Shown: positions 20,648 to 32,020 of the stretch, in pieces
Layout: each line of letters opens with the position of its first letter
Numbering within the stretch: position 1 is the stretch's first letter
DNA from: Embiotoca jacksoni
Lineage: Eukaryota > Chordata > Actinopteri > Embiotocidae
NCBI GenBank assembly: GCA_022577435.1
Contig: JAKOON010000027.1
Coordinates: 6,382,800 to 6,446,799, forward strand
Length of the DNA stretch: 64,000 nucleotides
Reading direction: 5' to 3'
Made by a program: the position numbers and the translations under genes
The notes under the pieces: model-generated
The model's database searches: none
What the model saw: the letters and a program-made list of their open reading frames with translations, nothing else
What the model was told of the DNA's origin: nothing

Positions 20648-23600
20648 ATGCTGACTTTTATCCAGCTGATCATTTTGCTTTTTTTGACCAACATTAGCTC
20701 AACTGATGCAGAGAAAGTTTTCCATAATCGGGATCATTCTGACGCACAGATCCTTAATTCTCACCAAGCTGAGGTTATAAAGAACAGATACACAGCAGAG
20801 GTGAAACCATTTTAATAATTTTTTTTTTAAATATATTTCAACATCCATTTGATTATGATAAAGTTTTGTAACAGTAACATGTCTTGCTATAGTTATTTCT
20901 CTCTAGATACGGATTCATCCAGCCGGTGAACTGGGAGGAGATCCAGTCTGAGGAGTCAGACGGCTCTTTCATCGATGACTTCCCGGATGATCTTCAAGCT
21001 TCGGTCCAGGAGGGGACCTCAGTGCCTCATTCGAGGGAGAATCCTCAAGCTGGTGATCAAGATGGCTACAACAGTCAAACAGAGAGCCAAGCATTTATTT
21101 CAGCACTTAAAGAGTTTCAGAGGGTTTCAGGTCTGCCGCTTACAGGTGTGTTTGACGAGGCCACCAAGGAGGCAATGAACAAACCGAGGTGTGGAGTCCC
21201 TGACAAGGAGATTGACTTGAACACCCCTGAACCACCCGAGAGCAGTAGTGACTCAGAGTTTGAAAACAATAGCAGTGAAGATCTTAATGAAGCTGACAGT
21301 AACAACACAGCAAATAACACAATCAACGGCACTTCTTTTGGTGCTGCGAATACCTCTGAGGATGACATTTTACATTTTAATGACACAGAAAGTGTTCTAA
21401 CAGGCTTTTCCAATGACACCAGAATGAATTATACAGAAGACTTTTTAAATGTCACTTCTCTAAACAGCTCACATGACATCAGTGTGGGCAGCCAAACAGC
21501 AAACATCAGTGTGAACACGCGTCAGAGTGAAGCGGTGCGACGCAGGAAGCGCCACCTTGCCAGTCTGGTGTCCAAGAGGAGGCAGAAGAGAGATTTAGTT
21601 GAAACAGGTTACATGGCCTTTACTAAGGAGGTGCTGAAATGGAGGCTGATTGGAGAAGGCTACAGCAGTCAGCTGACTATCGAAGAGCAGAGGTACATCC
21701 TCAGGCTGGCCTTCAGGATGTGGAGCGAGGTGTCGCCACTGGAGTTTGTGGAGGATACGCGGTCTCCTTTGGAGGATGTTGATATCAAGCTGGGGTTTGG
21801 TACAGGTGGGTCTCAGCCAATATACATCAAGGTCGATGCAAAAAAAAATTTTAGGAATAAATGAATGGAGTCATACTTTAAATTTGGTTTTGAACCTTAT
21901 TTTTCTATGAAGGGTACTCACCCTTTTATGTCATCATTTACAAGTTCAATAGTTAAACATAATATGGAATCCAGTATCTGCAAAAGGGCAAGTTTCACTT
22001 TTGGGTCATTTACAGATAATTAGTCAGTAAAGAACTTTGTTTTAAAAAATTACTTAAGGCCAGAAAAACATGAAATGCGTCAATAAACTTGTAAAATTAA
22101 GTAAAAGGAAGTGGATAGCTGAAATATGTCTGTCTTACAATTGAGCAGTTTATATGTTGACTGCACAATAGTTGGATAATTCATTTTGTCACTATACCTG
22201 CCTCGTGTGTTAAATATCATATTTCACTGCAGTGATAAATCAGTGCATCTTTTTTAAATTCTGTGCCACTGTTTTTGACACAGGAAGACATCTGGGATGC
22301 AATCAGAGGTTTGATGGCACTGGTCAAGAATTCGCCCACGCCTGGTTCCTAGGCGATATTCACTTCGATGATGACGAGCATTTCACTGCTCCCCACTCTG
22401 GCAGTGGAATCAGCCTTCTCAAGGTAGACATACTACAGGATGATCAAAGCAATCATCAGGTGTTACAACAGAAAAGAAGAAGAATCAGAGGTTCAGTAAC
22501 AGCTAATTCCATTTAACAACACTTTACATTTTCTATCTGTTAGGTAGCAGTTCACGAGATTGGCCATGTTCTGGGTCTACCCCACATCTACAGACCTGGA
22601 TCTATAATGCAGCCCAGCTATCTGCCCCACGAGTCCGGATTTGAGATGGACTGGATGGACAGAAAAGCCGTCCAGCACCTATATGGTACATGATTACAGC
22701 ACCATCTAGTGGATATAGATAAACACAGAGAAATAGTTTATTTACATGCAGTAGCAGTCTATCCGTAAAAACCAATTTGTTTTCTCTCGTGCTTGTGTTT
22801 GAAACCAGGCGGCTGTAAAGGTCAGTTCAGCACAGTGTTTGATTGGATCAGAAAGGAGAAGACACGCTATGGGGAGGTGGTTATCCGCTTCAACACCTAT
22901 TTCATGAGGGACGGCTGGTACTGGCTGTATGAGAACAGAAATAACAGAACGCGTTTTGGTGATCCAGTTGCACTGCAGACTGGCTGGCATGGGATTCCCC
23001 TGGATGGAGTGGATGCACATGTGCATGTGTGGTCCAGAAGAAGAGATGCTGTTTACTTCTTCAAAGGTAAGATGGACAGTTTTTACAGTTTGCTGCAGGT
23101 CAGTGATAAATAGGTTTTTGTGACGTGTTTTTGCTCTTTCAGGTACTCAGTTCTGGCGGTATGACAGTGAGAATGACCGGGCGTTCAGACAGGACTCAGA
23201 CGGTCACCGCTATCCGTGGTTGATCTCCGAAGGTTTCCCAGGGGTGTCAGGCCCTATCGACACTGCCTTTTATGACAGGAGGGACTCCCACATCTACTTC
23301 TTCAAAAACACTCTTGTAAGAAGTGCATCCTTTTCTTTGACAAATGATGGATGGATGGATGGATGGATGAGAATTGTCTGAGAGAAGACAGATGAGGTCT
23401 AATTGAACGGATTAAATCGAGGCTGATTTACAAACTGAGCAGAGTGTGCAAATGCTACAGGGCCTGAGATCCCTGTAGATTAATTTGCACCAACAAAGAG
23501 CAATAACAACTCTAATGGGTCCCGCATTGTTACCTATTCTTATGGCATCATTTTGTAGAGGGACTCCCTTGGTTTCCATTCCTAAATGAAGTTATGTTTA

Positions 23601-24344
23601 ATCCGATTATCACAAAGCTGCCATGCATACTGTATCTATGTATGCTCTGTATCCAATGGGAACTTGGAGGCAGGTGGATGCATATGTAATGCACAGATGG
23701 CATTATGCACTGTATGTGTTGTAGCGAGGGTCTCAGTAGGGGGGCGTGCAGCTCATTTTTGCACTTGGGCCTCACTAGAATTTAAATCTGGCTGTGGCCT
23801 CACTGTCATAACAACTACTGACTCCATGTGTGATTTGTAATCTAACAATGCCGGTTTGTAGAACAAGTGGATATATAATACGTCTTGAGCGAGAAAGCCC
23901 AAGCTGATTAATTGTGTCTTAGCTATGAGGGAATGTATTTAAGCAAACAAACGTGCTACACTTCCTCTGTGATTTGTTTGCGTGTTGTATTTGAAGTGAT
24001 TTCTATACGAGAGAGAAAACAATGATCTGTTCAAACAGGTGTACGTGTTCGATGTGGAAGCCAACAGCTTGGCTCGAGGCTTCCCCAAAAACATCAGAGA
24101 TGTTTTCCCTCCAGTGGTGATCGGAGATCATCCAGATGGCAACGTTGACGCTGCCTACTTCTCCTACACCCACAATGCCATCTTTCTACTCAAGGGCACG
24201 CGCTACTGGCAAGTGGTGGGCAGCCGGGATCGCTGGCGCCGGCCCTTCATGCCACGAAATGGCCTGCTGCCACACAAGGAGGTGGATGAGCGCTGGTTTG
24301 ACATCTGCAACGTTCATCCCACTGCACTCAGACTAACCCACTGA
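20648..24344 (+). CDS. mmp21: Matrix metalloproteinase-21
   Basis: Seven coding exons: 20648-20800, about 20923-21805, 22284-22423, 22544-22685, 22809-23066, 23143-23315 and 24039-24344; about 684 aa, against 569 in human. It is a secreted zinc endopeptidase needed for left-right patterning at the node or Kupffer's vesicle (human heterotaxy HTX7). In order: a signal peptide (hydrophobic QLIILLFLT); a propeptide with the cysteine switch PRCGVPD (Cys141); a long Asn/Ser/Thr/Asp-rich insert with about eleven N-glycosylation sequons; two furin sites, RRRKR (257-261) and RRQKR (270-274); a catalytic domain with HEIGHVLGLPH (396-406) and the Met-turn in GSIMQPSY; and a hemopexin domain from about 441. 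The insert accounts for most of the extra length. The exon 1-exon 2 junction is uncertain: homology to RYGW favours an acceptor at 20906, but only 20922 keeps frame with the visible GT donor. Confidence 0.95.
23348..23371. repeat. (ATGG)n microsatellite in mmp21 intron 6
   Basis: About five GATG/ATGG tetranucleotide units in the last mmp21 intron. Confidence 0.85.
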
Positions 24345-24442
24345 GGGTGCAGCAGCAGAGAAGTGATGAATCCTACTCATGTCTTCACATCTGCTCTACT
24401 TACTGCCCTGCATGTATTCATGCTGTCATTTTGCACGCATCG

Positions 24443-24527
<85 letters not shown>

Positions 24528-27500
24528 CTGTGTAATCTATCTAAAAGACAAAACCAAATCTGAGTTTTGTTGGCTAATTTTCACTGAGATGTGTTATTGA
24601 TGTAAGTAACAGCTGCTCTTTCTTTCTCTGCGTCTCACTTAGAGGTGCCAAATGCATGTTGACATGAAAAACAATCCCAAATAACAATATCATGATTCTG
24701 ACATTTAGAGCATTACTGAGAATAATTTCTTATTCTTTGCACAGACGTGTTGTTTTACTCGGTGACATACAGTATGTACAGTGGAGCTGATGCCTATACA
24801 GTAAATGTTTTGCTGAAAGAATATTTTGTGACCTGGAAACCACGATAGTCCCCCTTAACAAAAATCCCTTTAGTGTTCTGTTATGATTCAGCGTAACAAG
24901 CCTTTTTGGCTGATGTGAAAGAAAATAATGTAAGCTTCATCAATAAGAACCTGGAGGTGGTGGAAAACATCTATACACTGATCCATTTCTTTCTCTTGGT
25001 ATGAAAAGTTGGGTGAAAGATTTACGCGTTATCAATCAAAACAGAGCCTATTGAAATTTAGATTGAAACATAAGGGTTGAAAAAGGTGGTTCTCTTTAAT
25101 GGTGTTATATGTAATCATTTGAGCACGATGCAAAGTAGAAGACATTGATTCTGTAATCAATATGTTACTTGAACACTCTTATTAATTCCAGCTCATCTTC
25201 GGAGATTAAGCTCCTGGTGGGCCCCAGATAACTAGCGTTGTGCTGCAGGCGCTCCATAGGCTATATTAATAAATTGAAGTAGAAATCAATTACAAGCAAA
25301 GGGAACAAAATGTCATGGTAAGTGGAGCTACAGAGAGGGAATGTCATGAGATGATGAGTCTGCTTACACATTTACAGAAACAGCTTCTCTTCCAGCGAAG
25401 GCACTGACAGCAAATAAATAACTGCCCTTATTTGTATTTCTCTGCTGTAGATGTGTTTTCTTGAGTTTAGATTGTTGTATTCCTTGTAAAGAAAAATCTC
25501 TGGTGTTTCAAGGAGTGGGCATCAGTTTTTGTCTTTATAGTCCTGCTATATATTTGCTTCAAAAATGTAAGGTTATTACAGTATAAACAGTGATATTACC
25601 ACTCAATAGAACTAATAAACACACTATAATTTGCAGTCACATTTGTTAGAATTTGTATTTGCCATATGTTTGTTGCTGCAGTAAAGTGCTGCGTGAAGTG
25701 CTGCGTGGTTGACGTCTCAGCAGGAATTATTGACAGACTAATATTGAATCCAGTACATAAGATGATTCAGTGCAGCGAAGGCTTTTGATCTGTTTGTTTA
25801 TCCCATTATGAAGCACCATACATCTCTTACACCCCGGAGTTTCCCATACAGCGAAATCCTAAATACAAACTGTTGTTCCCGTCCCAATTCGAGTCCCCGA
25901 CGGCTCAGTAATCTGTGCTTTTTGCACGAACAGTATGAAACTCCCTTGCCTATACTTCTGGCGTCTTTGGATGCGACTAGAGTAAATGAGATCAGTCATG
26001 CTGATGGAGCACGAGCTGCAGCAGCCCCAGCGAGATACAAAAACCTGTGTCATGGCATAGGAATCCACATGGGAGGCGCTTCAGAAACTGGAGAATGGGA
26101 TGAAACTCCTGCAGCACATTCGTTTATCAAAAATCCCCAAACTCGTCCAAGACGTGAAAATAACTTGCAGTGCTGTTGCCTCATTGCTGTCTCAAAGTAG
26201 TGTGCAAAATATAAGAAGAAATAGTGTTATTTCAATTGGGAGTCACACAGCAGTGTGTTTTTGTGTTTGGCAAGGGATTAATTCAACAAACTGCAAGATG
26301 CAGGTTGTTTTACATTTAAATGTAAAGATTTTTGTCTGTTGGCTCCGGCTTTTCAAAAATGTCCTTGTTGATTTTAACAGTGAGTTCAAGGATAATATCA
26401 CTTTCTGTGTGTTCGTAGAAAAAAAACATTTCTACGGTAAACAATTTCAGGATTTCCCCGGTGATAAATGATCAAGCTCTTTACTGTCACACTTCAAAGG
26501 AAGGATTTTGAATTCAATTATCTTTAAAACTGTGCTTTATAATAACATTTACACCGCACTAGGAAAGTGCCCAATCCACTGTTTTTCCTTGTTGAACCAA
26601 AGGACGTTAGAGTGGTAACCTCATCAGGAAAAGGAATAAACAATTCCATTACTTTGAGAGTATTGATCAGAAGCAATGGAGACTACTCATGGGGACCGAA
26701 CAGCTTCCTGCATCCCATTCCTCTACCCCGTTCTGGTGTACCTTGATATTGGCTCACCCCCCCACACTCATTATGACCTCCCAGCTGGAATTCAAATCAA
26801 TTTATTTTTCTGGTGTCATGACATCAAAGGCGTCTGACACCGTTTAGATAGCAAACTTCATGCCTCTTCTTTTTCAGGCAGGCTTTCTTTTATAGATTTG
26901 TAGTCTCAAAGCCTGTAAGTCAAGATAACCCTGGTGGCATCATTCAGGTTATCTTCTCAGACTTTTGAAAGCTCCATGTCTTGTATGTCTCCAGATCACG
27001 GAAGACTGAGCGGTACTCCTTTTGATGAGTAAACTAAGATTAATGCTACAGTTATTTGAGGGCTCCTTTAATAGTTTGTATAGATTATTTCCATCTAATA
27101 GTTTATAAGCCAGTAAAACAAACTCGTAGAGTATTAAATCATGTAAAAAAAAATTTTTTTTGAGAGAGAACCACTATATCCTATAAATCCAAATATATTT
27201 ACGAGTGTGTCGATGTCATAATTGTACACTTTCCAGTTGTCCCCAATGACTTGGTGAACTGGCTATCATACCAGTGGGTTCATCAAAGTACTCTGGACCA
27301 TTGACAGGCCATAGATTAGCACCTATACCTACTGTTAAATCTGGTATAAATGCTGTATTAAAATGTAAATTCAGGAACATTATACTGTGCCTTCAAGCAG
27401 GTAAACTCCAAATATGGACAAGTAGCAGTGCTCGAAGTGAGCTAGTACTTGTATGAAGTACTGGCACTTCAACGTTTTGCTCTTTGGCTGCCGTAACTCT

Positions 27501-27560
27501 TTTCTGCCTCCTCCATATCTGGGATTTCACATGCTGTCTATGATAACAGATTATCTGGGC
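24345..27560. other. mmp21 3' UTR and intergenic DNA, no gene seen
   Basis: The mmp21 3' UTR contains the TG microsatellite at 24447-24526. Beyond it is AT-rich unique-looking sequence. ORFs such as the one around 25808-26200 lack codon bias, splice context and family features, and I do not accept them. There is an A/T palindrome near 27145-27162. Confidence 0.55.
24447..24526. repeat. (TG)40 microsatellite
   Basis: A perfect TG dinucleotide run of about 40 units, 100 bases after the mmp21 stop and probably within its 3' UTR. It could form Z-DNA. Confidence 0.97.
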
Positions 27561-27582
27561 GATTCACACGGGCCCTAAATAA

Positions 27583-27795
27583 ACTGCATTACCCAGAGTG
27601 AACTACATTACGGTCGACTCCAGTCCAGCAGGTGGCGGTAACGCACCTTTAAGTAGGTCTGCCAATCGCCCCAAAAAATAAATAAATAAATAAAAGAAGA
27701 AGTTACGCTTCTCTGTTTACGTTCGTCGTTGGCATCAGCAAAAACACCTGCGCATCTCTCGCCAACATGTTAAGTTGGCTACGTGAGTATGTGAA
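27583..27795 (+). promoter_or_regulatory. Promoter-like site with ZNF143-like and CTCF-like motifs
   Basis: ACTGCATTACCCAGAGTG (27583-27600) is close to the ZNF143 element (ACTACAATTCCCAGMATG). CCAGCAGGTGGCGG (27625-27638) fits the CTCF core CCASYAGRKGGCRS at every position. A CpG-enriched stretch follows, then AACATGTTAAGTTGGCTACG and a good donor (GTGAGT near 27784), as in a short first exon. The CCAGCAGGTGGCGGTAA word is also part of a dispersed fish repeat, so this could be a repeat copy rather than a gene start. No downstream coding exon was found. Confidence 0.45.
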
Positions 27796-27800
27796 CGTCT

Positions 27801-28590
27801 CATTCATTGTGAATAACGGTGTTGTTTGTCCTCCCAAACGTGTCTACTGCTTTGCTTAATTTACGCTGCCGTCAAATATTCAAACGGATAATGCAACACT
27901 TTTTACGCTATTTTTTTTTCTTTTTAAATGAATTGTCCTGAGTTTAAATGTGAAAACACCTTAAAGTGACCCCATTGGTCCGCTGAATACTAATGCAATT
28001 AAATTGAGTTTTATGTGTATTGCGCCAAATCCCCACACAAATCATCTTTGGGCACTTTTAGGAACGAGACCTTATAACATTTCAAATTAAAAGCTGTCTT
28101 TTCAAATTAAAAGCCCTCTACATTTTATACACACTCCGGGCATATATTAGGCTTTGATCTCGTCTTTTTACTCGAGTGTTTGACATGGTTGTCCCTTTGA
28201 TTGAATAGATATATGTTGTGAATATCAACAGTTTTTACTAGTATCATTTATTCACTCGTTATACATGCCAATATTAATTTTGACATGGAATAAGGGGAAT
28301 GCCGGCCCTATAGTCATTTGCTTCAATCTGTAGCCAGTAGAGGGCAACCTTAACACACAGTACATTCAACTGGACGGCTGGATAGATCCACTATTGTTAG
28401 TCTCTGGAGTTTTTTTGGGTTTTTTTTAGGTATCTTTGTAGTTTTATTGGTAGAAATATATGCCATTGGTATTTGTGTTGCATATCTTTGAGTTCTTGAA
28501 TATGATAGGTGTATTTTAAGTGCAGAATAAGAAAAGGGAGAATTCATTCCAAACACTGTATGTACCTCCTGTAGAAAGATTGACGTGTGC

Positions 28591-28591
<1 letters not shown>
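27801..28591. other. Intergenic, no gene seen
   Basis: Contains a 14-base direct repeat (TTCAAATTAAAAGC near 28080-28115) and a second CTCF-like word CCAGTAGAGGGCAA at 28334-28347 in the same orientation as the one at 27625. Confidence 0.5.

Positions 28592-28658
<67 letters not shown>
28592..28658. repeat. (TG)33 microsatellite
   Basis: A perfect TG/GT dinucleotide run of about 33 units. Confidence 0.97.
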
Positions 28659-28663
<5 letters not shown>

Positions 28664-31600
28664 AATGACATGTTATGGAAATACGTTTACATGGGTGTGC
28701 ACACACTACGTCCTATGTTTCACTAAGTTTGAAAAGGAATTTGTATTTGCTGCCAAAGATTGCACCGCCACACTGCGGTAAGAGTGCGGATCAACATATT
28801 CCACAGTAATAGGCGTCGAATTCAGACTTTCCTGAAAAGCGGATTTTGAGCTGAAAGTTGTTTTGAGCATTAACTCTGAGTGGCATCGTCAACAAGGCTC
28901 TGGCTTGTTTACGGTGGTTCAAAAATCAAGCAGTCTCTCACCTCAGTCTGCAAGGAGACAAAAACACACGCAGGAGGACACACTCTCGCAGACACACAAT
29001 CGCATTTGCACGCGTATACACATGTACACCCCCATAAGAATCACACATACACACCGATGTTCCCCCGCACACGTCTGTCTCTCTCCCGTCCATCCTTTCT
29101 GCTCCTCGTTCTCCCCGCAGATGAAAAACTTCAGATTAAAAGAGAAAAACACTTGAGTGATGCCTTCACAAATGCCTCTCAATTTCACATTCAAATCAAT
29201 ATTTCAAAAGCTTTATCATCAAATAGTTCTGAGCAAAGTGCTTCTCACTAAGGATCTTTAATGTTGTGGAGAGGTAAATAGGATTTGGAATTCACAAACC
29301 CGAGCTTTCATGCTGTCATTATACCGTGACGAAGAAGAAATTCTCTTTCTGTGACGGGAAAACTGTGTAAGTCTTCAGTAAAAGCAGTTTTTAGATGACA
29401 GAACAAATATCTTTGACTTTATATCCCTTCGTGGTTCTACATGTGAGCAGGAGTTTTCTATGCCAAATGGAAATAGTACAGTAATTACATGTCTTCTCTT
29501 GAGAATAGTCCACGTATCAAACAGGCTAATTTGAATGAGCAATCCAAATCGTGCAAGTGTAATTAAGCATTGTGTAGCCTCATGCATAATGCAGCATTCA
29601 GGTATTGACTAAATAAATACCTGATAAAACAAACAGTGTGGGTGTGGAGGGGGATATGTTTGTCATACCACCAGCAATCTGCCCAATAAACGCAGCCGGC
29701 CCACCAATCTTGCCTCCATATGTGTCAGAGGAATCTCTCCCACCCACAGCAAACTGAACCTTGACCTTTGGCTAAGGAGGAGTTACAGAGACAAAACAAG
29801 GGGCTTTCTGGCGATGTCACTCTGAGCTGCAACTGCAGGTCACGGGGGGGTGGGGTGGGGGTGGGGGGGAGCATGTCCCACGCATGGCCACACAGAAGTG
29901 ACTACCCGGCCACCACCTCCATTTTGAGCCTGGGAAAGTGACAGGAGATAAACGTGCCGTGGCAGGCTTTGTCAAAGAGAAAATGAAAAGAAGCCTGAAC
30001 ATTGGGCTGCTGACAGATAAGAACATCTTATTTACTTAAGCTATTTTCAAATTTTCTTTATTTACTTGACTTGTACTTTTCAGGGTGAGTTTATCCAAAG
30101 TACTGAAACATGTTTCTTAATGGTATCGAGCCGTACCCATAATTTAATAGGGATCGTTCTTTTGCCAGAAAGTAGTTACCCTGAAGACCAGTATTGACAG
30201 TCAGAGCTACGGTGTGGATTTGAGGACGGTGTTTTTTTCAGACACGTCGCCGTCGGATAACAAATAAAGTTTACTTTATTACTTTATTATAAATGCGACT
30301 AAAGCACAAATCTCTGATATTTCAACACCTGTGCAAATGAAACCAAAATGATCTGCTGTGTTTAGTAACACTCCACAAAAGTGAGATTTGTTCGCTTATT
30401 TCTTTTTGTTTCGTAATTTGTGTGCACCAGGCCTTTAATTAGTCTTGAGAGAAGCCCTGGACTAATCTGCTGTCGCCACCAGCCTTTTGATTATTACATC
30501 AGTGGCTGCGGAGTCCTTTTATTTACCTTCTAGTGTCTCCGTTTCCGCAGTGATCACAAGTCCCAGCTTTATGCACTCGCGCAAGACACGGTGCCGTTAC
30601 AAGCCGTCGACAAAATAAGTCTCCAGTCCTTTTATTCTCCTCCAAGCCGCAGGAACACACCTGCTTCTGACGCTTCTTGTACATTCAGGAGCACCAAAGA
30701 AGTAATTTGTCAAGTGGCCGAGCTGCCCCCCCCCCCATCCCCTTCCCCTGTTTGTTGCTCCTTTCACCCACCACCATCATCATCATCATCATCATCGGCT
30801 GTCCCCTCGCCTCTCCCTGTCACCTGCACCTCCTCCATTCTCTCTCTCTCCCAGATCCCTCTGTGAATTTCTCCTCACCTCACCTCAGCACCCCCACACC
30901 TCTTTCTCCTCCTTCCCCCTCTCTCTTTGCCGTCCCACCAGAGGAACAGATGGGGTTGAACTCGGAGAGGAGGGGAGGGGGGTGGAAGAAACGATGGTTG
31001 GGTTTGAGCGGTCCCTGACTTAAGTCGGAGGGGGGGGGTTGCCACACTTTGTGCTTGCATGCCAGTCTGCGTCCGTGTGTCCAGGCTTCACATGCAGCCA
31101 AAAATGTGTTTTTGCTTTTTTGAATATGTTATAGTTCTTTCGGACTGTTTGATTTGTTGAGAAAAAAAAAAGGCCCAAAAGAATCCAGACTTGGTCTACG
31201 GTATCATTAGTTGACCAAAAATACACTCGAGTGACAGTTTGCATTGTTCTGTGACTCTGAGAAATCCGTCGTTTCCAGAGTTGATTACTGCAACTTTCCG
31301 CTTTCTGAAAATAAAGCTTGTAACAACAAAAACAACCACAGCAGATAAGAGAAACAACACAACCCTCTTTACTTGTTTCTGAAACAGATTTTAAAGATTA
31401 TATTTCGCAAGCCTTTTTTTTACACAATATATGTTGACATGTCAAAGTAGGAAAAAATACAGGTATAAATAATTCATTAATGATGGCTGAACTCCATTTA
31501 GCTGCTTCACTTTCAGGCTGCTGGTATTGTGGATGTTGGCTCACTGTGAACCTGCTTGCTTACTGTGCTGTTGTTATAAGGAACAGTTCTTCTCACTGTG

Positions 31601-31732
31601 ACAGGTCAAAATGTCTTTTTACAACTTGTCTGATTATCAGACTGCTCGTGTTTCTTTCCGCTTTAGATTTTGTTATAATAATGTTCCCACGTTCCCAGAT
31701 CCTAGCAGTTAACTGTAACAACGACCATATGT
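28659..31732. other. Intergenic, no gene seen
   Basis: Includes a CA-rich degenerate tract (about 28960-29075), a G-rich tract near 29844-29870, a (CAT)n run at 30776-30796 and pyrimidine-rich DNA at 30720-30920. ORFs here are produced by low-complexity sequence. Confidence 0.55.
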
Positions 31733-32020
31733 AGGGTCGGGCAATACGTCGATATTATATCACATCGCGATGTGAGAGGAGATATCGTCTTTAGATTTTT
31801 GGATATATTGCAGTATCGTGACGTGGCATTAGTGTTGCCTTTTGTTGGTTTTAAAGGCTTGATTACTGTAAAGCGATTCATTTTCCGAACTAGCTGTTCT
31901 GTTATTTGCCTCTAGCCCCTCGCTGTATCCACACTAAAGATTATTTAATCAAAAAAAATCTCAACGTGTAAATAGTTTGCGAGAGCACCAATAGCCAGGC
32001 TGGTATTGTGTCCTCACTTG
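31733..32020. mobile_element. Interspersed teleost repeat with GATATCG-rich head
   Basis: It begins GGGTCGGGCAATACGTCGAT, continues with words such as GATATCGTCTTTAGATTTTTGG, of which the core is GATATCGTC, and later has AATCTCAACGTGTAAATAG and GAGAGCACCAATAGCCA. I recognise this order of words as a very common non-coding repeat of percomorph fish. The copy is diverged and has no coding capacity. Confidence 0.6.

Noticed and set aside
25808..26200. 130-codon + strand ORF after mmp21
   Set aside because: No family features, no splice or promoter context, and overlapping ORFs of similar size in other frames.
28350..28706. ORFs encoding Thr-His or Val-Cys runs
   Set aside because: They are translations of the TG/CA microsatellite at 28592-28658; the same applies at 24447, 57208, 59389 and 60727.
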